DNA of 64,000 nucleotides from Ancylobacter sp. SL191. GTDB lineage: Bacteria; Pseudomonadota; Alphaproteobacteria; Rhizobiales; Xanthobacteraceae. Position numbers and translations under genes: made by a program. Each line of letters opens with the position of its first letter. Positions within the stretch are counted from its first letter, which is position 1. Positions 1 to 8,673 of the stretch are shown in pieces. The notes below the pieces were generated by a model, which was not told where the DNA came from, did not search any database, and saw only the letters and a list, made by a program, of their open reading frames with translations. Location: positions 3,943,001 to 4,007,000 of the forward strand of contig NZ_CP113056.1 in the NCBI RefSeq assembly GCF_026625645.1, given 5' to 3'.

Positions 1-512
1 AGACGCTCGATGCCGTCGAGCCGCTCATTGAGAACCAGCGCGAGCGCCGCGCCTTCCTTGGCGCGCATGGCGACCAGTTCGGATATGGCGCGCTCGAAGC
101 CGTCCGTCACCGCCGCCTCGACGGCGCCGCGCTCGGCCTCGCTGTCCTGCGTCTCGCTCACCTCCAGCACGCCCTTGAGCGACAGCAGGCTTTCCAGCCG
201 CACCGGCGGAGCGTCGAGATCGCGCGCGACGGTGGCGACGGAGGCGGCAACCGCCCGCAGCAGCGGCTCATTGACGGTGACGCTCACCGCCGAATCGGCG
301 CGGGTCATGGAGAGGGTGGCGTTGACGTTGCCGCGGGCGAGGGCGCGCGAGGCGATCTGCTTCAGCGGGATATCCAGCCCGTCCCATCCGGTGGGCAGGC
401 GCAGGCGCACATCCAGCCCCTTGCCGTTCACCGACTTCACTTCCCAGGTCCAGTGCCATGCGCCGGCCTGTCCCTGGGTGCGGGCAAAGCCCGTCATGCT
501 GGCAAGCGCCAT
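1..512 (-). CDS. yicC: YicC family protein (5' part; runs off the left edge)
   Basis: The product begins MALASMTGFART, the typical start of YicC proteins, and the N-terminal domain follows (EVKSVNGKGLDVRLRLP, then PLKQ). About 170 residues are inside the window and the reading frame is still open at base 1. YicC proteins are conserved and have been described as endoribonucleases acting on RNA in the cytoplasm. That role is family knowledge, since the catalytic C-terminal half is outside the window. It is the last visible gene of the minus-strand fab-mltG-yicC run, 105 bases after the mltG stop, which is the usual neighbourhood in Hyphomicrobiales. The start is the ATG at 510-512. Confidence 0.9.
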   Translation of the reverse strand, partial: MALASMTGFARTQGQAGAWHWTWEVKSVNGKGLDVRLRLPTGWDGLDIPLKQIASRALARGNVNATLSMTRADSAVSVTVNEPLLRAVAASVATVARDLDAPPVRLESLLSLKGVLEVSETQDSEAERGAVEAAVTDGFERAISELVAMRAKEGAALALVLNERLDGIER

Positions 513-617
513 GCTGTCTCCCCTGCCGCGCACCGCCGCGGCGTGCCGCGCACCAATGCGGCGCGCGGACCATAACGGGGGTGCCCCGGCGCCTCAAGAA
601 GAAGCGCCGCGTACCGG

Positions 618-1820
618 TTAGTTGATATCGGTGGTCGTCCCGGTGTTGCCCTGGGTGCCGGCGGGCTGGCTGGCCGGGTCGATCTTGCGGTCGCGCTCGA
701 TCTGCCGCCAGCGCGCAACGTTGCGGTTATGCTGGTCGAGCGTGTCGGCGAAGGCGTGGCCACCCGAGCCATCCGCCACGAAATAGAGCGCCTTGGATCT
801 GGCAGGATTGGCGGTCGCCTCCAGCGAGGCGCGGCCGGGATTGCCGATCGGCCCCGGCGGCAGGGCCGGGATGGTGTAGGTGTTGAACGGCGTCGGCGTG
901 GTGATGTCGGCCCGCGTGATCGGCCGGTCGAGCCGCCCCTTGCCGCGCACCAGCCCGTAGATGATCGTCGGGTCGGATTGCAGCTTCATCTTCTTGTTGA
1001 GGCGGTTGATGAACACCGCCGCGACCTCCGGCCGCTCCTGCGCCACGCCCGTCTCCTTCTCGACGATGGAGGCGAGGATGACGAGCTCCTCCGGCGATTT
1101 GAGCGGGATGGACGGGTCGCGCTTCTCCCAGATTTCCTTCAGCAGCGCATCCTGCGTGCGGGCCATGCGGCGCAGCACGTCCTCGCGCGAGGTGCCGCGC
1201 GTCACCTTGTAGGTGTCCGGCAACAGGCTGCCCTCACGGGGCACCTGGCGGATGGCGCCGGACAGTTCCTGGATCTCCAGCAGGCGCTGCACGATCTGGT
1301 CGGAAGTCAGCCCCTCGGGAAGGGTGACGTTGTATTCGATCACCTTGCCGGAAACGATGGTGTCCAGCACCTGCCGGATCGAGGCGCGTCCGGCGAATTC
1401 ATACTCGCCCGCCTTCAGCTTGCCGGAGGAGCGCGTGCCCACGGCCGCGCCGACGAACACCCATTTGTCGTCGATCACGCCGCGCTTCACCAGAAGATCG
1501 GCAATGTCCATCAGGCCTGATTCGCCGGGAATGATGATCGCCGTGTCCTGCGGTAGCGGGCCCGGCGCGTCATAGCGCTTGAGGCCGATCCACAGCGCCC
1601 CGCCGCCGAGCAGGATCGCCATCAGCAGCAGGGTGAAGATCGCGCTGCCCGCCACCACCAGCGGATGGCCGGCGCGCTTGGAGGCGCGGTGGTTCTTGAC
1701 CGGCTTGGCAGCGGGACTGGCGGCCGTCTCCGTGGCCGGCGCGGGCGCCGCCGCGCTCGACGCCGCGGGCGGCGTCTCGGCGGGAACGGGCGGCGGCGGG
1801 GGAGGAGTCTGGTCGGTCAT
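618..1820 (-). CDS. mltG: Endolytic murein transglycosylase MltG
   Basis: MltG cleaves nascent peptidoglycan glycan strands and is thought to terminate their elongation at the inner membrane. The 400-residue product has a proline- and alanine-rich cytoplasmic head (residues 5-45), one transmembrane segment (about 53-80), then a LysM-like region and the YceG catalytic domain. The catalytic glutamate lies in the SIVEKET motif (251-257), followed by VFINRL. The frame stays open for 13 codons upstream, but I chose the ATG at 1818-1820 because it gives the usual MTDQTPPP start. It lies between fabF and yicC. A strong hairpin in the 124-base gap after fabF may partly uncouple it from the fab genes. 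Confidence 0.95.
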   Translation of the reverse strand: MTDQTPPPPPPVPAETPPAASSAAAPAPATETAASPAAKPVKNHRASKRAGHPLVVAGSAIFTLLLMAILLGGGALWIGLKRYDAPGPLPQDTAIIIPGESGLMDIADLLVKRGVIDDKWVFVGAAVGTRSSGKLKAGEYEFAGRASIRQVLDTIVSGKVIEYNVTLPEGLTSDQIVQRLLEIQELSGAIRQVPREGSLLPDTYKVTRGTSREDVLRRMARTQDALLKEIWEKRDPSIPLKSPEELVILASIVEKETGVAQERPEVAAVFINRLNKKMKLQSDPTIIYGLVRGKGRLDRPITRADITTPTPFNTYTIPALPPGPIGNPGRASLEATANPARSKALYFVADGSGGHAFADTLDQHNRNVARWRQIERDRKIDPASQPAGTQGNTGTTTDIN

Positions 1821-1902
1821 CGGGTGCCTCGCCTGGCGTCCGCGGGCGGCGCAACGCACAGGCAGACTACCCTTGAATATGGCGAAAGCGGGAACCCGGC
1901 GC

Positions 1903-1925
1903 GGGGAAAAGCCCAGCTTTTCCCC
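1903..1925. terminator. 10-bp hairpin between fabF and mltG
   Basis: GGGGAAAAGC and GCTTTTCCCC form a perfect 10-bp stem around a 3-base loop. It lies 19 bases past the fabF stop and about 80 bases before the mltG start, so it could be an attenuator or an RNA-processing/stability element. There is no separate U-run after the stem on the minus strand, so a full terminator is uncertain. Confidence 0.5.
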
Positions 1926-1944
1926 TGCGTCCGCCCCGCTCCGC

Positions 1945-3207
1945 TCAGTTCGTGTAGCGCTTGAATACCAGCGACGCGTTGGTGCCGCCGAAGCCGAAGG
2001 AGTTCGACAGCGCGTAATCGATGGTGCGCGGACGCGGCGTGTGCGGCACGAGGTCGATGGGCGTCTCGACCGACGGGTTGTCGAGGTTCAGCGTCGCCGG
2101 GGCGATCTGGTCGCGGATGGCGAGCAGCGAGAAGATCGCCTCCACCGCGCCGGCCGCGCCGAGCAGATGGCCGATGGCCGACTTGGTCGACGACATCGAC
2201 ACCTTGGCGGCGGCGTTGCCCAGCAGGCGCTGCACCGCGCCGAGTTCGATCGTGTCGGCCATGGTCGAGGTGCCATGGGCGTTGATGTAGTCAAGGTCGC
2301 CCGCCGTGATGCCGGCGCGCTTCAGCGCCGCCTGCATGCAGCGATAGGCGCCGTCGCCATCCTCGGAGGGGGCGGTGATGTGGTAAGCGTCGCCGGACAT
2401 GCCGTAGCCGACGACCTCGCCATAAATCTTCGCGCCGCGCGCCAGAGCGTGCTCCAGCGCCTCGACCACGACGACGCCGGCGCCCTCGCCCATAACAAAG
2501 CCGTCGCGGTCCGCGTCATAGGGGCGCGAGGCCTTGGTCGGCGTGTCGTTATAGCTGGTGGAGAGCGCGCGGCAGGCGGCGAAGCCCGCGAGCGCCAGCC
2601 GGTTGATCGGCGATTCGGTGCCGCCGGCGACCATCACATCCGCATCGCCAAAGGCGACGAGACGGGCCGCGTCGCCAATGGCGTGCGCGCCGGTCGAGCA
2701 GGCGGTGACGACGGCGTGATTCGGACCCTTGAGGCCGTGCGCGATCGACACATAGCCACCCGCGAGATTGATCAGGCGGCCGGGAATGAAGAAGGGGGAC
2801 ACGCGGCGCGGACCACGCTCCTGCAGCAGCAGGCTGGTCTCGGCGATGCCCTGAAGGCCGCCAATGCCGGAGCCGATGAGCACGCCGGAGGCGCACTGGT
2901 CCTCATAGGAGGTCGGATGCCAGTCGGCATCGTCCAGCGCCTGCGTGGCGGCGGCCATCGCGTAAACGATGAACTCGTCGACCTTGCGCTGTTCCTTCGG
3001 CTCCATCCACTGGTCGGGATTGTAGGTGCCGTCGGAACCATCGCCGCGCGGAATCTGGCACGCGATCTTGGCGGAAATGTCGGAAACATCGAAATTCTCG
3101 ACGCGACCAGCACCGCTTTCGCCAGCCAGCAGCCGCTGCCAAGTCGCATCCACGCCGCACCCAAGCGGCGTTACCATGCCAAGGCCGGTAACGACGACAC
3201 GCCTCAT
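1945..3207 (-). CDS. fabF: 3-oxoacyl-[acyl-carrier-protein] synthase II
   Basis: FabF (KAS II) condenses malonyl-ACP with acyl-ACP in the elongation step of fatty-acid synthesis and is needed for the last step to C18 unsaturated acids. The 420-residue product has the full thiolase fold. The nucleophilic cysteine is C170 in TACSTGAHA, and the two active-site histidines are H311 (NAHGTSTM) and H347 (KSAIGHLLGAAG), with the conserved lysine K342. Length and start (MRRVVVTGLGMVTPLG) match the family. It is the fourth gene of the minus-strand fabD-fabG-acpP-fabF operon, 72 bases after acpP. Confidence 0.98.
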   Translation of the reverse strand: MRRVVVTGLGMVTPLGCGVDATWQRLLAGESGAGRVENFDVSDISAKIACQIPRGDGSDGTYNPDQWMEPKEQRKVDEFIVYAMAAATQALDDADWHPTSYEDQCASGVLIGSGIGGLQGIAETSLLLQERGPRRVSPFFIPGRLINLAGGYVSIAHGLKGPNHAVVTACSTGAHAIGDAARLVAFGDADVMVAGGTESPINRLALAGFAACRALSTSYNDTPTKASRPYDADRDGFVMGEGAGVVVVEALEHALARGAKIYGEVVGYGMSGDAYHITAPSEDGDGAYRCMQAALKRAGITAGDLDYINAHGTSTMADTIELGAVQRLLGNAAAKVSMSSTKSAIGHLLGAAGAVEAIFSLLAIRDQIAPATLNLDNPSVETPIDLVPHTPRPRTIDYALSNSFGFGGTNASLVFKRYTN

Positions 3208-3279
3208 CCGATGTCTCCGGATAACGTCACATAAGAAAACGCTGCGACGGGGGAACCGCCGCAGCGTGCCGAACGGGCC

Positions 3280-3516
3280 TCAGGCCGCGTTCTTTTCCAG
3301 GAACTTGATGGCGTCGCCGACCGTCAGGATGGTCTCGGCGGCGTCGTCAGGGATCTCGCAGTTGAAGGCCTCTTCAAAGGCCATGACCAGCTCGACCGTA
3401 TCGAGGCTGTCCGCGCCGAGATCGTCGATGAAGCTGGCATTCTCGGTGACCTTCTCGGCTTCGACGCCCAGGTGTTCGGCCACAATCTTCTTCACGCGCT
3501 CGGCAATATCGCTCAT
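3280..3516 (-). CDS. acpP: Acyl carrier protein
   Basis: This is the 78-residue acidic carrier that holds growing acyl chains on a phosphopantetheine arm. Modification occurs at S37 in the signature [15 protein letters not shown]. Helix I ([17 protein letters not shown]) matches AcpP of proteobacteria. It sits between fabG and fabF. The 231-base gap upstream, after fabG, is long enough for its own promoter, which would fit the much higher demand for ACP than for the enzymes. That promoter is inferred, not seen as a clear motif. Confidence 0.98.
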   Translation of the reverse strand: MSDIAERVKKIVAEHLGVEAEKVTENASFIDDLGADSLDTVELVMAFEEAFNCEIPDDAAETILTVGDAIKFLEKNAA

Positions 3517-3747
3517 CGGTCCACCCTCGTCCGTATCCGGAGGTTGCTACGTTGTTCCAAATTGGCCCCCGCGTGGGCACGCGGTTTTGGCGGCCTGTTT
3601 TCTGCCCCGATTACAGGAAGTGCCCGGACGATCCCGCTGTTTCTCGCGGCGTCCACCCCTGTGAGCCGAGGCGGTCGTTAGCACACTTCATCTGGCAAAA
3701 CCAGCGCCCAGGAAAGGGGCTGGAAGCGCCGGACGAGGCGCGCTTTG

Positions 3748-4485
3748 TCAGATCATGGCCATTCCGCCATTCACATGCAGGGTCTGGCCGGTGACATAAC
3801 CGGCCTCGGCCGACGCCAGATAGACGGCGGCCGCCGCGATGTCCTCCGGCGTGCCGAGGCGCGCCGCCGGAACCGCGGAGAGAATCGCGTCCTTCTGCTT
3901 GTCGTTCAGCACATCGGTCATCGGCGTGGCGATGAAGCCCGGCGCGATGCAGTTGACCGTCACGCCGCGCGCCGCCACTTCCTTGGCCAGCGCCTTGGAC
4001 ATGCCGATCATGCCGGCCTTGGCGGCGGCATAGTTGCCCTGCCCGGCATTGCCGGTGACGCCGACGATCGAGGTGATGCCGATGATGCGGCCAGTGCGCC
4101 GGCGCATCATGGAGCGGGCCGCCGCGCGGGTCAGGCGGAAGCCGGCGGTGAGGTTCACCTGGATGACGGTGTCCCACATCTCGTCGGTCAGGCGCACGAA
4201 CAGCCCGTCGCGGGTGATGCCGGCGTTGTTGACGAGAATATCGAGGACGCCCATGGCCTCCTCGGCCTGCGGCACCAGTGCCTCGACCTGCTCGGTGTTG
4301 GACAGGTCGCAGGGCAGCACATGGGTGCGCTCGCCGAGCTGGGCGGCCAGCGCCTCCAGCACCTCGCGGCGCGTGCCGGACAGCGCCACGGTGGCGCCGC
4401 GCGCGTGCAGCGCGGTGGCGATGGCGCCGCCAATGCCGCCGGTCGCGCCGGTGACGAGAGCGGTCTTTCCGGTCAGATCGAACAC
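3748..4485 (-). CDS. fabG: 3-oxoacyl-[acyl-carrier-protein] reductase
   Basis: FabG reduces beta-ketoacyl-ACP with NADPH. The 245-residue SDR has the cofactor glycine motif TGATGGIG (residues 12-19), NNAG (86-89), and the catalytic set N111, S139, Y152 and K156 (NYAAAK). It ends in the usual MAMI-type C-terminus. It follows fabD by 30 bases on the minus strand, so the two are almost surely cotranscribed. Many SDRs look alike, but the operon context makes FabG secure. Confidence 0.97.
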   Translation of the reverse strand: MFDLTGKTALVTGATGGIGGAIATALHARGATVALSGTRREVLEALAAQLGERTHVLPCDLSNTEQVEALVPQAEEAMGVLDILVNNAGITRDGLFVRLTDEMWDTVIQVNLTAGFRLTRAAARSMMRRRTGRIIGITSIVGVTGNAGQGNYAAAKAGMIGMSKALAKEVAARGVTVNCIAPGFIATPMTDVLNDKQKDAILSAVPAARLGTPEDIAAAAVYLASAEAGYVTGQTLHVNGGMAMI

Positions 4486-4515
4486 GGGGAAACTCCTGGG
4501 TTCAGGCCGTTGGGT

Positions 4516-5466
4516 TCAGGCCACCACCGGCGCGGCGGCGAAGGCCGCCACATCCTCGGGGGTGCCGATATTGGCGGAGGCGACCTCGCGGGCGATGCGC
4601 TTGGTGAGGCCGGAGAGCACCTTGCCGGTGCCGACCTCGACAAGCCGCGTCACGCCCGCGCCCGCCATGAAGGCGACGCTTTCGCGCCAGCGCACCGTGC
4701 TCGTTACCTGCTTCACCAGCAAAGAGCGAATCTCGGCCGGGTCGGTCACCGGGGCGGCGGTCACGTTGGCGACCAGCGGCACCTTCGGCGCGCGCATCTC
4801 GACGCCGGCGAGCGCCCCGGCCATGGCATCGGCCGCCGAGGCGATCAGGCTGCAATGGAACGGCGCGGAGACGGTGAGCAACACGGCGCGGGCCGCGCCC
4901 TCACGCTTGGCGATCTCGCAGGCGCGCGCCACGGCGGCGGCATGGCCGGAGACCACGACCTGGCCGGGCGCGTTGTCATTGGCGACATCGCAGACCTCGC
5001 CTTGCGCGGCTTCGGCGGCGACGGCGGCCACCTTGTCGAAGTCGAGACCGAGAATCGCCGCCATGGCGCCGGTGCCGACCGGGGTCGCCGCCTGCATGGC
5101 GGTGCCGCGCAGGCGCAGCAGCCGGGCGGTATCGGCGATGGAGAAGGTGCCGGCGGCGGCAAGCGCGGAATATTCGCCGAGCGAATGGCCGGCGACGAAG
5201 GCGGCGTCACGGGCGAGATCGAGGCCCGCCTCGCTCTCCAGCACCCGCAGCGCGGCGAGCGAGGCCGCCATCAGCGCCGGCTGGGTGTTGGCGGTGAGCG
5301 TCAGCGTCTCGATCGGGCCGTCCCACATGATGGCGGAGAGCTTCTCGCCCAGCGCCTCGTCCACTTCCTGGAAGATCACGCGGGCGGCGGCGAAGTTGTC
5401 GGCGAGGGCCTTGCCCATACCGACCGCCTGGCTGCCCTGACCGGGGAACACAAAGGCGCTGCTCAT
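4516..5466 (-). CDS. fabD: Malonyl-CoA:ACP transacylase
   Basis: FabD moves malonyl groups from CoA to ACP and so commits malonyl units to fatty-acid synthesis. The 316-residue protein starts MSSAFVFPGQGSQAVGMG, and the catalytic serine is S95 in GHSLGEYS. The partner histidine is in the APFHCSL segment. The frame is open 37 codons further upstream, but the ATG at 5464-5466 gives the family start and length. It is the first gene of the minus-strand operon and is divergent from the diguanylate cyclase at 5614, so the 147-base gap must carry both promoters. Confidence 0.97.
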   Translation of the reverse strand: MSSAFVFPGQGSQAVGMGKALADNFAAARVIFQEVDEALGEKLSAIMWDGPIETLTLTANTQPALMAASLAALRVLESEAGLDLARDAAFVAGHSLGEYSALAAAGTFSIADTARLLRLRGTAMQAATPVGTGAMAAILGLDFDKVAAVAAEAAQGEVCDVANDNAPGQVVVSGHAAAVARACEIAKREGAARAVLLTVSAPFHCSLIASAADAMAGALAGVEMRAPKVPLVANVTAAPVTDPAEIRSLLVKQVTSTVRWRESVAFMAGAGVTRLVEVGTGKVLSGLTKRIAREVASANIGTPEDVAAFAAAPVVA

Positions 5467-5581
5467 ATCGTGACGCTGTCCATTCGCTGAGATTGGCCAT
5501 TCGTTAAGAATGGGCGGGCGCAGGAACACCGCCCCGGCCCGGCTGTCAAGTTTCATGGGGGAAAAGCCCGTCCCCATGCCG

Positions 5582-5602
5582 GCCAGCTTCGAGCAAGCTG
5601 GC
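5582..5602. promoter_or_regulatory. Hairpin in the fabD / diguanylate cyclase divergent region
   Basis: GCCAGCTT and AAGCTGGC form a perfect 8-bp inverted repeat around a 5-base spacer. It ends 11 bases before the start codon at 5614, so it would fold in the 5' leader of the plus-strand gene and overlap its ribosome-binding region. It could be a protein operator or a translation-control hairpin; neither is shown. Confidence 0.35.
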
Positions 5603-5613
5603 GGGTTTAGCCC

Positions 5614-6471
5614 ATGAGCATGCTGGAAGCGTTGATCCTCTTTGGTAGCCTTGTCGCCGTCGCCATCGGGCTGGCCTCGGCGGTGCTCGTCATCTGGCTC
5701 GGCCGCGGGGCGCCACGGCGCATCCGCCGGGCCTGGCGCATCCTCGCCACGCTAATGGCCGGCACCTCCATACTCTATGCTTATCTGGCGCTGCATTATT
5801 TTCAGGAGCACAGCCGGTTCGAGCATGACGACATCGACATTCTCATGCCGGTGGTCAGCCTCTGCGGCAGCATCACCATGCTGGCGATGATCCTTCTCAC
5901 GCGGGATTCGCTCGGCGACCCGCTGAAGGTCGCCGACCTCAAGAAGGCCGCCTTCACCGATACGCTGACCGGCCTGCCAAACCGGCGCAGCTTCGACATG
6001 GCGATGGCCGAGCGCATCGAGATCGCGCGGCGGCGCGACCAGCCGCTGGCGGTGATGCTGTTCGACATCGACCATTTCAAACGGATCAATGACGCGCATG
6101 GCCATGACTGGGGCGACGAGGCGCTGCGTCAGATCGGCAAGGCGCTGAGGCGCGGCCGGCGCGATACCGACATGGCCTTCCGCATTGGCGGCGAGGAGTT
6201 CACCGTGATCGCCCCCTCGACCCGCCTCGACCAGGCGGTGCAGGCGGCCGAGCGGCTGCGCCTGCTCGTCGCGGGGCTGCGCGTCTTCAAGGAGGGGAAA
6301 CTCGTCTCGCTCACCATCAGCGTCGGGGTGGCGGAACTGCACGCGGACGACGATGCCGCCTCCCTGATCCAGCGCGCCGACACCGCGCTCTATGCCGCCA
6401 AGCGCGCCGGGCGCAACCGCGTGTGCATGGAAAGCTGCGCCGTGGTGCAGATCCTCGCCGCTCAGGGCTAG
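5614..6471 (+). CDS. Membrane-anchored GGDEF diguanylate cyclase
   Basis: This 285-residue protein is predicted to make cyclic di-GMP from two GTP. The N-terminal 105 residues hold about three hydrophobic segments (roughly 5-29, 43-61 and 77-95) and so anchor it in the inner membrane. The GGDEF domain follows, with DTLTGLPNRR (116-125), metal-binding FDIDHFKRIND (150-160) and the active-site loop GGEEF (192-196). An RxxD product-inhibition site (RDTD, 183-186) lies exactly five residues before GGEEF, so feedback by c-di-GMP is likely. No sensory domain other than the membrane part is visible. It is divergent from the fab operon and probably monocistronic. Confidence 0.92.
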   Translation: MSMLEALILFGSLVAVAIGLASAVLVIWLGRGAPRRIRRAWRILATLMAGTSILYAYLALHYFQEHSRFEHDDIDILMPVVSLCGSITMLAMILLTRDSLGDPLKVADLKKAAFTDTLTGLPNRRSFDMAMAERIEIARRRDQPLAVMLFDIDHFKRINDAHGHDWGDEALRQIGKALRRGRRDTDMAFRIGGEEFTVIAPSTRLDQAVQAAERLRLLVAGLRVFKEGKLVSLTISVGVAELHADDDAASLIQRADTALYAAKRAGRNRVCMESCAVVQILAAQG

Positions 6472-6673
6472 ACGGGCACCCGTCGCTTCGCACGCATTGC
6501 CTTGCCCGCAAGCCCCGCGCGGGCGCCGCTCTTGATTTTGCAGCGATTGCGCGTATAAGCGCGCCACTGTCAGTCCCGGCCGGGGGCTGAACGGACGGCT
6601 ACGCTTTGGCATTTTGCCGGTGTGGCAGGAATCACCCGATCTCCGCCGTCCCGTGTCCCCGCCTTCGAGATTG

Positions 6674-6697
6674 TTCGAGCCTTTCCCGAGGCTCGAA
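6674..6697 (+). promoter_or_regulatory. Hairpin in the rpsF leader
   Basis: TTCGAGCCT and AGGCTCGAA form a 9-bp perfect stem with a 6-base loop, 60 bases before the rpsF start. The 285-base region 6472-6756 contains no gene. Ribosomal S6 operons in other bacteria are autoregulated by an S6:S18-binding leader RNA. This hairpin could belong to such a leader, but I did not confirm the diagnostic CCG-containing element. Confidence 0.35.
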
Positions 6698-6756
6698 GGG
6701 CTCGGCGCCGGGATGATGGCCGCAATTGTGCGGAACCTATAGGAAAGGCACGAGAC

Positions 6757-7242
6757 ATGGCTCTTTATGAGCATGTGTTCCTCGCGCGCCAGGATGTCAC
6801 GGCGCAGCAGGTCGAGGAACTCACCGCCCGCTTCAAGGGCGTTATCGAGGCGAATGGTGGTTCGGTCACCAAGACCGAATACTGGGGGGTGAAGACCCTC
6901 ACCTACCGCGTTCGCAAGAATCGCAAGGCGCACTTCTCGCTGCTCAACATCGACGCCCCGGCTCCGGCCGTTGCCGAGATGGAGCGCCAGATGCGCATCG
7001 ACGAAGACGTGCTCCGCTTCCTCACCATCCGCGTCGAGACGCTCGAGGAAGGCCAGTCGGTCATGCTGCAGAAGCGCGACCGTGACGACCGCGGCGACCG
7101 CGGCTTCGGTGATCGCGGCTTCGGCGGCGATCGTGGCTTTGGTGGCGGCGGCCGCAGCTTCGGTGGCGATCGCGGCGACCGTGGTGATCGCGGCCCGCGC
7201 CGCGAGCGTGAAGAGGCTCCGGCCAGCGTGGAGACTGAGTGA
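6757..7242 (+). CDS. rpsF: 30S ribosomal protein S6
   Basis: S6 binds S18 on the platform of the small ribosomal subunit. The first ~100 residues ([12 protein letters not shown], then [28 protein letters not shown]) are a normal S6 fold. The total is 161 residues because a ~50-residue tail follows, rich in Arg, Asp, Gly and Phe and built from imperfect [12 protein letters not shown] repeats (about 106-150). Such charged tails occur on alphaproteobacterial S6. The start is the ATG at 6757 after AGGAAAGG. An in-frame extension to 6622 exists but has no homology. Its stop overlaps the rpsR start (ATGA-type overlap). Confidence 0.97.
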   Translation: MALYEHVFLARQDVTAQQVEELTARFKGVIEANGGSVTKTEYWGVKTLTYRVRKNRKAHFSLLNIDAPAPAVAEMERQMRIDEDVLRFLTIRVETLEEGQSVMLQKRDRDDRGDRGFGDRGFGGDRGFGGGGRSFGGDRGDRGDRGPRREREEAPASVETE

Positions 7243-7511
7243 TGGCATTCGGTGGTACTGGCGGCGCTGCCGCGAACACGTCGGGCGCTCGTCGTCCTTT
7301 CTTCCGTCGTCGCAAGACCTGCCCGTTCTCGGGCGCCAATGCGCCGAAGATCGACTACAAGGACGTGCGTCTGCTGCAGCGCTACATTTCCGAGCGCGGC
7401 AAGATCGTCCCGTCCCGCATCACGGCGGTGTCCGCCAAGAAGCAGCGTGAGCTGGCCCAGGCCATCAAGCGCGCCCGCTTCCTCGGCCTGCTGCCCTTCG
7501 TGATCCGCTGA
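7242..7511 (+). CDS. rpsR: 30S ribosomal protein S18
   Basis: The 89-residue basic protein contains the S18 core [15 protein letters not shown], then [19 protein letters not shown] and a C-terminal [21 protein letters not shown]. It forms a heterodimer with S6 on the 30S platform. The ATG at 7242 shares its A with the rpsF stop codon, so the two are translationally coupled. The GTG just before it at 7239 is a possible alternative start but adds only one residue. Confidence 0.98.
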   Translation: MAFGGTGGAAANTSGARRPFFRRRKTCPFSGANAPKIDYKDVRLLQRYISERGKIVPSRITAVSAKKQRELAQAIKRARFLGLLPFVIR

Positions 7512-7526
7512 TCGCGTAACGCTTTC

Positions 7527-7569
7527 CATCCCCGGCTCCGGCCGGGGATGGTCTGCTGCCTTCGGGCAG
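7527..7569 (+). terminator. Tandem hairpins after rpsR
   Basis: CATCCCCGG/CCGGGGATG (7527-7550) makes a 9-bp stem. It is followed at once by CTGCC-TTCG-GGCAG (7556-7569) with a UUCG tetraloop. No U-run follows, so this is more likely a partial attenuator or mRNA-stabilising structure between rpsR and the downstream DUF2232/rplI genes than a strong terminator. Confidence 0.4.
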
Positions 7570-7663
7570 TCTCATATCCGACAGGTCTTCGGGGTGGTCC
7601 CGCGGGCCTTGGCTGGGGTGGACGTGGATCCGCCTCTAACCGCCCAAGCGGGACAGCTCGTCG

Positions 7664-8620
7664 ATGGTTCAGGTTTGGCTTATAGCGTTTGGCGCCGGTG
7701 CGGCGTCCGCCCTTCTGGTGGCCAGTGTGTCCACCGGAACCACGCTGGCTTTGCCCCTGTTCTATCTCGCTCCCCTGCCCATCCTCATCGTCGGCCTCGG
7801 CTGGTCGCAGATCGCCGCGCTGGTCGCGGGCTCGGCCGCCGCCGTGGCGCTCGGCCTCGGCTTCGGCCTTGAGCTGATGCTGGCCTATGTCGCCGGCGTC
7901 GGCCTTCCCGCCTATGTCCTCGCCTATCTCGCGCTGATGGCGCGGCAGGAGACGCCGGACGGGCCGCTGCTGTGGTTCCCGGTCGGGCGGATCGTGCTCG
8001 CCGCCGCCGTGCTGGGTTGCCTGGCGGTCGCCGCGCTGATCCCGCTGGTGGCCGGCAGCTTCGAGGACTATCAGGCGGCGCTGCGCTCGCTGTTCCAGAC
8101 CATGCTGAGCGCCGATCCCGCCACCCCGGCGGATGCCGACACGGCGCGTCTGATCGACCTTCTGGTCACCGTCATGCCGCCGGCGGCCGCGCTGATCACC
8201 ATGGTCACGCAGATAGTCAATCTGTGGATTGCCGCTCATGTGGCGCGCATGTCCGGGCGGCTGATGCGCCCCTGGCCGGACCTCGCCAGCATCAGCCTGC
8301 CGCAGGCGAGCGTCGCCCTGCTCGCCGGCGCGTTCCTCGGCTCGGCCCTCGCCTCCGGCTTCATCGGGCTGGTCTGCGAGTTGCTCGGCGCGACGCTGGT
8401 GATGGCGCTCGCCTTTGTCGGCCTCGCCACGCTGCACTGGATCACCCGCGGGGCCGGCGGCCGCACGCTGGTGCTCGGCACGGTGTGGATCGCCGCCCTC
8501 GTCCTTGGCTGGCCCTTCGCGCTGCTGGCGCTGCTGGGCGCGGTCGAGACCCTCTTCGGCATTCGGCGTCGCTTTCCGCGCGGTGGGCCCGGCGTACCGC
8601 CGGCCGCCAACGAAGCCTGA
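7664..8620 (+). CDS. DUF2232 family integral membrane protein
   Basis: This 318-residue, very hydrophobic protein has roughly eight predicted transmembrane segments, starting with [20 protein letters not shown]. Its position between rpsR and rplI is the conserved place for a DUF2232 membrane protein in Hyphomicrobiales. The biochemical function of the family is not known to me. It lies 152 bases after rpsR and 53 bases before rplI, and is probably cotranscribed with them at least in part. Confidence 0.8.
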   Translation: MVQVWLIAFGAGAASALLVASVSTGTTLALPLFYLAPLPILIVGLGWSQIAALVAGSAAAVALGLGFGLELMLAYVAGVGLPAYVLAYLALMARQETPDGPLLWFPVGRIVLAAAVLGCLAVAALIPLVAGSFEDYQAALRSLFQTMLSADPATPADADTARLIDLLVTVMPPAAALITMVTQIVNLWIAAHVARMSGRLMRPWPDLASISLPQASVALLAGAFLGSALASGFIGLVCELLGATLVMALAFVGLATLHWITRGAGGRTLVLGTVWIAALVLGWPFALLALLGAVETLFGIRRRFPRGGPGVPPAANEA

Positions 8621-8673
8621 ACGCCCGAACCCTACCGACTTATTCAAATCGAACGATCGAATGGAGAACTGAA

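Noticed and set aside
3745..5490. 581-codon plus-strand open frame
   Set aside because: It is antisense to fabG and fabD, which have all catalytic residues.
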